DNA of 9,559 bases from an uncultured Clostridia bacterium (GTDB taxonomy: Bacteria > Bacillota > Clostridia > Christensenellales > Borkfalkiaceae). Shown here piece by piece: positions 3,531 to 9,559 of the stretch; positions within the stretch are counted from its first letter, which is position 1; every line of letters starts with the position of its first letter. Below the pieces are notes generated by a model, which was not told the origin of the DNA, searched no databases, and saw nothing but the letters and a program-made list of their open reading frames with translations. Made by a program: the position numbers and the translations under genes. The DNA is taken from assembly GCA_947630775.1 (NCBI GenBank), contig CANRIY010000060.1, forward strand, positions 1-9,559. Reading direction: 5' to 3'.

Positions 3531-5348
3531 ATGGGAAATGCCATGAACAAAGGGCTGATTTTATCGTCCGAACAGCAGACGTTTGTTTCAAAGGCGCTCG
3601 AGGGGCACAATATCCTCGTGGATGCATGTATCGGGAGCGGCAAGACGACGGCGATCCAGCGGCTCTGCGACGCCTTTCCCGTACACAAAAAGATCTTATA
3701 TCTCACCTATAACCGTCTGTTGAAGTTGGACGCGCGTGCAAAGATCAAAAACTTCAACGTGACGGTGACGAACTATCACGGTTTCGCCTATACGGCGCTC
3801 AAAAACGCGGGGATCTATGCGGGGATCTCCGATCTGATCCAGTGCTTCAATGCACAGAAGCCGCCCATAGAGCAATATGACGTTCTCGTCATCGACGAAT
3901 ATCAGGATATCGAACAGGAGACGGCGACCCTTCTCGAAATCGTAAAAGCCGCCAATCCCGCCATGCAGATCATCGCGGTGGGGGACATGGAGCAGAAGAT
4001 CTACGACAAGACGACGCTGGACGTCGGGCGGTTCATCGAAGATTTTTTGGGAAAGCACATCAAACTCGAATTTACGCTCTGTTTCCGCCTCAACGGGATG
4101 CATGCCGCGTTTCTCGGAAGGGTCTGGAAGAAGGAGATCGTCGGCGTAAACAACGGCTGCCGCGTGGAGACGATGGGGCTCGAAGAGGCGGTTGCATTCC
4201 TCTCTTCCCAAAGGCCGCGGGATATCCTCTGCCTCGGGTCGAGGACGGGGAAGCTCTCCTTCGTCCTCAATGCCTTGGAAGAAGAATATCCCGCCGTTTT
4301 CAACAAGAATACCGTCTTTGCCAGCATCAACGAACGGGATGCGGGGGCGTCCTATCCGCGCAGTACGTCCGCGATCTTTACGACGTACGACAGCAGCAAG
4401 GGCTTGGAGCGGAAGATCTGCATGCTCTTCGACTTTACGGAGAGCTACTGGCAGGCGCGGATCGTAAAACCGCAGCAGTCCTATGAGATATTGAGGAATA
4501 TTTTCTGTGTTGCGGCGAGCCGCGGGAAGGAGCGCATCATCTTCGTCTCGGACGGCGAAGCGGCGCTCTCGGAGGAGACCCTCTCCGACGATACGCAGAC
4601 GGGCGCCGATTTTTCGGACGTGGAGATGTCGTCCATGTTCGATTTCAAATACAAAGAGGACGTCGAGGCGTGCTATAACCTCTTGAAAATTGCTCCTCTG
4701 ACCGACGAAAAACAGCCGATCCCCATCCCGAACACGGACGGGCTCATCGACCTTTCCCCCTGCATCGGGATCTTTCAGGAAGCGGACTTTTTTTCGAACT
4801 ACGATATCGACAGGGATATCGAACTCTGGCTGGAAGTCAACCGTGACAGGCGGTTTCTCTTCCGTGAAGAGGACCGTGCGCTCCCCGTGGCGCAAAAGAT
4901 CCTTCTGCTCGTCTCCCTCGAAACGCGCCAGAACCGTTACATGACGCAGGCGCGCTGTCCTTTCGTCTCACCCGAGGCGGAAATGCTCCTCCACTGCCGC
5001 CTCGAAACGCTGTTTTCGAAGGACGAGACGGTGCAGGCGCCCTGCAGGATCGAGTTCGGCGGGGCGGGCGGAAGTCGTCTGTTTACGGCGCGCGGTTATG
5101 CGGACGTCCTAAAAGACGGCGTTGTGTATGAGCTCAAATTCGTCTCCGAACTTGCGCACGAGCACTTTTTACAGTGCGCGAGCTATGTCGTTGCGCTCGG
5201 GCTGGAGCGGGGCGTGCTGTGGAACACCCGCGACAACCTTCGCTATGAAATTGAGATCCCCGACCGTGCGGCCTTTCTCGACGCCGTCGCCCGTACGGTC
5301 ACGAAGCATTTTTCCGAAAAATATTTTCCCGCCGGGAGGGAAGTGTGA
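3531..5348 (+). CDS. UvrD/RecB-like superfamily 1 helicase fused to a C-terminal PD-(D/E)XK nuclease
   Basis: This 605-residue cytosolic protein is predicted to unwind DNA using ATP and to cut it. The helicase motifs in order are the Q motif (SSEQQ, 12-16), Walker A GSGKTT (35-40), LYLTYN (56-61), TNYHGFAY (80-87), Walker B IDEYQD (121-126), GDMEQ (151-155), TYDSSKGLE (285-293) and VAASRGKER (327-335). A C-terminal nuclease domain has GYADVL (Asp525), YELK (Glu534, Lys536) and QCASY (Gln548, Tyr552), the RecB/AddB/Cas4-type pattern. At 605 residues it is far shorter than AddA or RecB and lacks room for a large 2B domain. The start at 3531 has AGGAGG five bases upstream; a second ATG at 3543 is less well placed. 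It is a single-gene unit with its own promoter. It could serve DNA repair or act against foreign DNA; no partner gene settles this. Confidence 0.9.
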   Translation: MGNAMNKGLILSSEQQTFVSKALEGHNILVDACIGSGKTTAIQRLCDAFPVHKKILYLTYNRLLKLDARAKIKNFNVTVTNYHGFAYTALKNAGIYAGISDLIQCFNAQKPPIEQYDVLVIDEYQDIEQETATLLEIVKAANPAMQIIAVGDMEQKIYDKTTLDVGRFIEDFLGKHIKLEFTLCFRLNGMHAAFLGRVWKKEIVGVNNGCRVETMGLEEAVAFLSSQRPRDILCLGSRTGKLSFVLNALEEEYPAVFNKNTVFASINERDAGASYPRSTSAIFTTYDSSKGLERKICMLFDFTESYWQARIVKPQQSYEILRNIFCVAASRGKERIIFVSDGEAALSEETLSDDTQTGADFSDVEMSSMFDFKYKEDVEACYNLLKIAPLTDEKQPIPIPNTDGLIDLSPCIGIFQEADFFSNYDIDRDIELWLEVNRDRRFLFREEDRALPVAQKILLLVSLETRQNRYMTQARCPFVSPEAEMLLHCRLETLFSKDETVQAPCRIEFGGAGGSRLFTARGYADVLKDGVVYELKFVSELAHEHFLQCASYVVALGLERGVLWNTRDNLRYEIEIPDRAAFLDAVARTVTKHFSEKYFPAGREV

Positions 5349-5433
5349 GCGGTTTTTCATTGAAAGCGGCGCGCCGAATCGGTTTTACTCAATATGTTTT
5401 TTTGATGAAAACACAAATGGAGCCGTTGAGCAG

Positions 5434-5462
5434 TTGACAATTTTTTTCGCGCGTGATACGAT
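5434..5462 (+). promoter_or_regulatory. Promoter of the ABC exporter operon
   Basis: A perfect -35 box TTGACA (5434-5439) and TACGAT (5457-5462), with TGA as an extended -10, are separated by 17 bases. The transcript would start near 5469. This rules out the in-frame ATG at 5466 as a usable start and supports the TTG at 5532. Confidence 0.87.
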
Positions 5463-5531
5463 ATTATGGTATGCGTAAAATCCCATTGGGATTTTCGCGC
5501 TTCTTCCTTTTTCGTGATCGGAGGTGATTTT

Positions 5532-7451
5532 TTGATAAAAACACTTGCAAAATGTATCAGAGAATATAAGCTCGTTTCTATTCTCTCGCCCATATTCGTC
5601 ACGTTCGAAGTCATTCTCGAATGCCTCATTCCCTTTGTCATTACCCTGCTCGGGGAAGCGATCGAGGGGGGCGCGGGACTTTGGGCAAGCGGCGCTTCGG
5701 TGACGTGGAGAAGTTTGGGCGTCGGGCAGTATGCGCTCATTCTCGTCGGCATGGCGATCCTGTCGCTCGTCTGCGGCGCGGCGGCGGGTGCGTTTTGTGC
5801 AAAGGCTTCCTGCGGTTTTGCCAAAAACGTCAGGCAGGACCTTTACTATAAGGTACAGGAATTTTCCTTTGAAAACATCGATAAGTTTTCGACGCCTTCC
5901 CTCGTCACCCGTATGACGACGGATATCATGAATGTGCAGATGGCGTTCATGATGATCATCCGCGTCGCGGTCAGGAGCCCCATGATGATGATCTTCTCCG
6001 TCGTGATGGCATTTGTGATGGGCGGAAGTCTCGCATGGATCTTCGTCGGCGTCATTTTCCCGCTCGCGGGCATCCTCTTTTTCATCATGTGGAAGACGAT
6101 GCCGCTCTTCCGCAGAGTATTCAAGAAGTACGATAACTTAAACGAGTCCATTCAGGAGAACATCTCGGGCATCCGCGTCGTCAAGTCGTATGTGCGCGAG
6201 GACTTCGAAAAGGAGAAGTTCGACCGCGCCGCGACCGATGTGCAGAAGGATTTTACGAAAGCGGAACGCATCCTCGCATGGAACAACCCCGTGATGCAGC
6301 TTTTTTTCTACGGAGTCCTTTCTACCATACTTTTTCTCGGCTCTTATCTGATCCTGAAAACCACCAACATTGAGCTCATCCTTTCCGATTCGGGCTCTCC
6401 GCTCACGGTGTGGTCGGTCTCCCAGCTCGTTGTCTACGGAATGCAGATCCTTTCTTCGCTCATGATGTTCTCCATGGTATTTGCCATGATCACGATGTCT
6501 GTCGAGAGCGCAAGGCGTATCTGCGAGATCATGAATGAGGAGTCCACCCTGCACAGCCCTGAAAACGCCGTCAAAGAGGTGAAGGACGGTTCCATCGACT
6601 TCAATGATGTGAGTTTCAAGTATTCGGCGACCGCCGAAAAGAACGTGCTCGAGGATATCGATCTCCATATCCGTTCGGGGGAGACGATCGGCATCATCGG
6701 CGGGACGGGTTCCTCCAAGACGTCGCTCGTCAATCTCATCTCCCGCCTCTATGACGTGACGGAGGGGAGCGTGAAGGTCGGCGGACGGGACGTGAGAGAG
6801 TACGATCTCGAGGCCCTGCGCAATCAGGTCGCCGTCGTGCTCCAGAAGAACGTGCTCTTTTCGGGCACCATCAAAGAAAACCTGCGCTGGGGCAACCCCG
6901 ACGCCACCGATGAGGAGATGGAAGAGGCCTGCAAGCTGGCACAGGCGGACGAGTTCATCCAGACCTTCCCCAAAAAGTACGATACATATATCGAACAGGG
7001 CGGGACGAACGTCTCGGGCGGGCAGAAACAGCGGCTCTGCATCGCCCGCGCCCTTCTCAAAAAGCCCAAAATTTTGATTTTGGACGACTCGACTTCCGCC
7101 GTCGATACGCACACGGACGCCCTCATCCGCAAGGGATTCAAGGAGTATATCCCCTCGACGACCAAGATCATCATTGCCCAGCGCACCTCTTCCGTCGAGG
7201 ACGCCGACCGCATCATCATCATGGATGCGGGCAAGATCGTCGCCGTCGGTACGCATGAGGAACTCCTCGGCACCAACGACATCTATACCGAAGTCTATAC
7301 CACCCAGAACAAGGGCGGCAAGGCCGTTTCGTCGTTCGGGGAGATGGGGCAGCCCGAGGAAGAGGGCGGCCAGACCCCCTCGGCCGCGCAAGAACAGCGC
7401 GGCAGCTCCCCTGAAAGGGACGCCGCGAAAGGAGGTGAGGAGAATGCCTAA
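5532..7451 (+). CDS. Heterodimeric ABC exporter, degenerate-site subunit (BmrC/LmrC/TM287-like)
   Basis: This 639-residue half-transporter has a six-helix membrane domain (about 15-325; EEL-like ENISGIRVVKSY at 210-220) and an ATPase domain (about 353-595). Walker A is GGTGSSKT (390-397), the signature is VSGGQKQR (494-501), and Walker B ends in Asp518. Asp519 replaces the catalytic Glu, and Gln550 replaces the switch His. Both changes are typical of the inactive-site partner in BmrCD- or TM287/288-type exporters, so this subunit should pair with the next gene to pump drugs, lipids or peptides outward. I chose the TTG at 5532 because GGAGGTGAT lies directly upstream with 7-base spacing and the only upstream ATG precedes the transcript start. 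Residues 596-639 are a low-complexity Gly/Glu/Ser/Gln tail, of which 615-635 derive from a dispersed repeat. The stop overlaps the next gene by eight bases. Confidence 0.93.
   Translation: MIKTLAKCIREYKLVSILSPIFVTFEVILECLIPFVITLLGEAIEGGAGLWASGASVTWRSLGVGQYALILVGMAILSLVCGAAAGAFCAKASCGFAKNVRQDLYYKVQEFSFENIDKFSTPSLVTRMTTDIMNVQMAFMMIIRVAVRSPMMMIFSVVMAFVMGGSLAWIFVGVIFPLAGILFFIMWKTMPLFRRVFKKYDNLNESIQENISGIRVVKSYVREDFEKEKFDRAATDVQKDFTKAERILAWNNPVMQLFFYGVLSTILFLGSYLILKTTNIELILSDSGSPLTVWSVSQLVVYGMQILSSLMMFSMVFAMITMSVESARRICEIMNEESTLHSPENAVKEVKDGSIDFNDVSFKYSATAEKNVLEDIDLHIRSGETIGIIGGTGSSKTSLVNLISRLYDVTEGSVKVGGRDVREYDLEALRNQVAVVLQKNVLFSGTIKENLRWGNPDATDEEMEEACKLAQADEFIQTFPKKYDTYIEQGGTNVSGGQKQRLCIARALLKKPKILILDDSTSAVDTHTDALIRKGFKEYIPSTTKIIIAQRTSSVEDADRIIIMDAGKIVAVGTHEELLGTNDIYTEVYTTQNKGGKAVSSFGEMGQPEEEGGQTPSAAQEQRGSSPERDAAKGGEENA
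7374..7435 (+). repeat. Degenerate dispersed hairpin repeat inside the coding region, copy 2
   Basis: The first 38 bases match the copy at 9501 at 33 positions (ACCCCCTC, CGCGCAAG, ACAGCGC and CAGCTCCCC are shared). The rest keeps a shortened hairpin arm and ends in AAAGGAGG. It is translated as residues 615-635 of the first ABC subunit. Its right edge carries the ribosome binding site of the second subunit (GGAGGTGA, 7431-7438). Confidence 0.72.
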
Positions 7452-9450
7452 CATGAGAATGAAGGGTGGACCGCGTGCGAGCGCGCCCAAGGGTACGTTT
7501 AAGCGCATCCTGAAATCCGTCTACCATTACTATCCGAAGATGCTCGTTGTGGCGCTCGCCCTCATCATCTGCAACGCCGTCATTTCTTCGCTTCCTTCGA
7601 TCTTCATGCAGAGGATCTTCACGATCGTGGGGGAAGCCGTCGCCCATGCCAAGACGATCGCGACCGACGCCGCAGGGAATGTCCATCCCGAACTGATCCG
7701 CGGAATAGATTTTTGGGGGCTCTACGGCGGCGAGATCTCCGCTTATATGTTCACCCTCATCGGGTTGTATGTCGTCTCGCTCATCGCGGGCGCGGTCGAC
7801 AAGCAACTCATGGCGATCCTCACGCAGGGATACCTCAAAAACATGCGCGAAGCGATGTTCAACGGCATGCAGACGCTCCCCGTCAAGTATTTCGATACGC
7901 ACAGCCACGGCGACATCATGAGCTACTACACGAACGATATCGATACGCTCCGCCAGCTCATCTCGCAGTCGCTGCCGCAGCTTCTGACGTCGGGCATCAT
8001 GGTGTTGACGCTGTTCTTCATCATGATCTGGTACAGCATCTATCTCACCTTCATCGTGCTGGCTACCGTCGTGCTGATCCTCTTTGTGACGAAGGTCGTC
8101 GGCGGCGGCGCGGGAAGATTCTTCCTCGGCCAGCAGCGTGCCGTCGCGCAGACGGAGGGCTTCATCGAGGAAATGATGAACGGGCAGAAGGTCGTCAAGG
8201 TGTTCTGCCATGAAGAGGCGGCGAAGGCCGACTTCGATAAAGTGAACGGGAATCTGTGCGACCAGTCTACCAAGGCAAATACTTACGCCAACATGCTCAT
8301 GCCCATTTTGGGAAATATCGGGCATGTGCTGTACGTCCTTGTCGCCGTCGTGGGCGCGGTGTTCGTCTTGAATAACGTCAAGAACTTCTCCGTCGGCGCG
8401 TTCTTCGATCAGGAACTCGTAACCTTCTCCGGCCTTTTGGGGACTGCGCTCATCGTCTCGTTCCTGCAAATGGCGCGGCAGTTCTCCAATAATATCAATC
8501 AGGTCTCCAACCAAGTGAATGCCGTCGTCATGGGGCTTGCGGGCGCGGCGCGCGTCTTCGCCCTCATCGACGAGAAGCCCGAGGCGGACGAAGGATATGT
8601 GACCCTCGTCAATGCCAAAGAGGTGAACGGCGAGCTCGTCGAATGCGAGGAGCGCACAGGGATCTGGGCATGGCGGCACCCCCACAAAGAGGACGGGAGC
8701 GTCACGTACACCCGCCTCATGGGCGACATCAGAATGTCCGAAGTCGACTTCGGCTACGATCCCGAGAAGATCGTCCTGCACGATATTTCCCTGTATGCGA
8801 AGCCGGGGCAGAAGGTCGCCTTTGTCGGCGCGACGGGCGCGGGAAAGACGACGATCACCAACCTTCTCACCCGCTTTTACGACATCGCGGACGGCAAGAT
8901 CCGCTACGACGGGATCAACGTCAACAAGATCAAAAAGGGAGAGCTCAGGCGCGCGATCGGCATGGTCTTGCAGGATACCAACCTCTTCACGGGCACCGTG
9001 ATGGAGAATATCCGCTACGGCAAGCTCGATGCGACGGATGAGGACTGCATTGCGGCGGCGAAACTCGCGGGTGCGGACGACTTCATCACGAGGCTTCCCG
9101 AGGGGTACAACACGATGCTCCACCAGAACGGGGCGAACTTGTCGCAGGGGCAGCGCCAGCTTCTCTCCATTGCGCGGGCGGCGGTCGCGGATCCCCCCGT
9201 CATGATCCTCGACGAGGCGACCTCTTCCATCGATACCCGCACCGAGGCGATCGTCCAGCGGGGCATGGATAAGCTGATGGAGGGGAGAACGGTGTTCGTC
9301 ATCGCACACAGGCTTTCGACGGTCAAGAACTCCAACGCGATCATGGTCCTCGAACACGGCAGGATCATCGAGCGCGGCACGCACGAACAGCTCATCGAGC
9401 AAAAGGGCAAGTATTACCAGCTCTACACGGGCGCGTTCGAGCTCGAATAA
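7444..9450 (+). CDS. Heterodimeric ABC exporter, catalytic-site subunit (BmrD/LmrD/TM288-like)
   Basis: This 668-residue half-transporter starts at the ATG eight bases after GGAGG, overlapping the previous stop; longer frames upstream lie inside the first ABC gene. The membrane domain spans about 30-365, with TEGFIEEMMNGQKVVKVFCHE as its coupling-region landmark. The ATPase domain starts near 428: Walker A GATGAGKT (462-469), signature LSQGQRQLL (566-574), Walker B Asp590 with catalytic Glu591, and switch His622. The variant LSQGQ signature completes the degenerate site of the partner, while these Walker motifs form the active site with the partner's VSGGQ. This is the complementary pattern expected of one heterodimer in the cytoplasmic membrane. 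Between membrane and ATPase domains lies an insert (about 387-427) with GIWAWRHP, also known to me from clostridial relatives. The substrate cannot be inferred. Confidence 0.94.
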   Translation: MPNMRMKGGPRASAPKGTFKRILKSVYHYYPKMLVVALALIICNAVISSLPSIFMQRIFTIVGEAVAHAKTIATDAAGNVHPELIRGIDFWGLYGGEISAYMFTLIGLYVVSLIAGAVDKQLMAILTQGYLKNMREAMFNGMQTLPVKYFDTHSHGDIMSYYTNDIDTLRQLISQSLPQLLTSGIMVLTLFFIMIWYSIYLTFIVLATVVLILFVTKVVGGGAGRFFLGQQRAVAQTEGFIEEMMNGQKVVKVFCHEEAAKADFDKVNGNLCDQSTKANTYANMLMPILGNIGHVLYVLVAVVGAVFVLNNVKNFSVGAFFDQELVTFSGLLGTALIVSFLQMARQFSNNINQVSNQVNAVVMGLAGAARVFALIDEKPEADEGYVTLVNAKEVNGELVECEERTGIWAWRHPHKEDGSVTYTRLMGDIRMSEVDFGYDPEKIVLHDISLYAKPGQKVAFVGATGAGKTTITNLLTRFYDIADGKIRYDGINVNKIKKGELRRAIGMVLQDTNLFTGTVMENIRYGKLDATDEDCIAAAKLAGADDFITRLPEGYNTMLHQNGANLSQGQRQLLSIARAAVADPPVMILDEATSSIDTRTEAIVQRGMDKLMEGRTVFVIAHRLSTVKNSNAIMVLEHGRIIERGTHEQLIEQKGKYYQLYTGAFELE

Positions 9451-9458
9451 CGGAAACG

Positions 9459-9488
9459 AAAACGGCAGTAGCAGCTGCCGTTTTTTTT
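9459..9488 (+). terminator. Intrinsic terminator of the ABC exporter operon
   Basis: The stem AAAACGGCAG (9459-9468) pairs with CTGCCGTTTT (9475-9484) around a six-base loop and runs into a tract of eight T. It begins eight bases after the stop codon of the second ABC gene. Confidence 0.93.
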
Positions 9489-9500
9489 GTTTGAATGGAC

Positions 9501-9559
9501 ACCCCCTCAGTCGCGCAAGGACAGCGCAACAGCTCCCCCTCAAGGGGGAGCCAAGGGAG
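9501..9559. repeat. Dispersed hairpin repeat, copy 3, running to the window edge
   Basis: It reads ACCCCCTCAGTC, a centre with CGCGCAAGGACAGCGC, CAGCTCCCCCT, a short turn and GGGGGAGCCAAGGGAG. The arms CTCCCCCT and AGGGGGAG form a hairpin. It belongs to the same family as 2919-2970 and 7374-7435. It sits directly after an operon terminator and may continue past the window. Confidence 0.75.

Noticed and set aside
5349..5433. Terminator after the helicase-nuclease gene
   Set aside because: The palindromes CGGCGCGCCG (5367-5376) and CCGAATCGG (5374-5382) leave no room for a loop, and only four T follow; no convincing terminator is visible.
6138..7508. Long minus-strand frames opposite the ABC genes, including one of 774 codons at 7219-9543
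   Set aside because: They arise from the GC-skewed codon use of the ABC genes. The sense frames have full ATPase motifs and the antisense ones have none.

Overview
The window looks like chromosome of a low-to-mid GC Bacillota, most likely an uncultured gut-type Clostridia lineage. The evidence is strong AGGAGG-type ribosome binding sites, sigma-A-like promoters with 17-base spacing, tRNA genes that encode their CCA ends, a BmrC/BmrD-type heterodimeric ABC exporter, and several copies of a C-rich/G-rich dispersed hairpin repeat (CCCCTCAGTC ... GGGGAGCCAAGGGG) that I associate from memory with such genomes. The lineage is an inference; the genes themselves do not name a species.

Layout. Positions 1-183 hold the end of a tRNA array on the plus strand: tRNA-Thr(UGU), missing its first four bases at the window edge, and tRNA-Tyr(GUA), followed by a terminator. 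Positions 184-516 hold no gene. They contain a 191-bp structure bounded by 11-bp inverted repeats and a second copy of the tRNA-Tyr tail plus terminator. Positions 517-2702, minus strand, form a two-gene operon with a consensus-like promoter: a HAD-superfamily phosphatase, then a 500-residue protein with an N-terminal TIR-like domain of the CAP12 type (RQNVLIEIG and PSDLKG motifs) and a long helical C-terminal part. The two genes overlap by ATGA. Positions 2768-3150 are a gene-free patch of stacked repeats, including a G-rich 31-33-bp tandem array. A perfect 18-bp-stem terminator at 3153-3193 ends a small 54-residue gene (3199-3363, minus).

Positions 3410-5348, plus strand, carry a monocistronic gene for a compact UvrD/RecB-like helicase fused to a C-terminal PD-(D/E)XK nuclease. 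Its leader holds a strong dyad. Positions 5434-9488, plus strand, are an ABC exporter operon with its own promoter and terminator. The first subunit starts at a TTG and has a degenerate ATPase site; the second has the canonical site and the variant LSQGQ signature. The two are expected to form one heterodimeric exporter. The last bases of the window enter another copy of the dispersed repeat.

How it fits together. The exporter operon is conventional. The accessory part is the stretch between the tRNA genes and the exporter: the TIR-like protein coupled to a phosphatase, and the helicase-nuclease fusion. Both have domain types common in anti-phage defence, and they lie beside a tRNA locus, a common insertion site for accessory DNA. 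The HAD-TIR pair is the best candidate for an undescribed system, but its defence role is inferred from domain type and linkage only.
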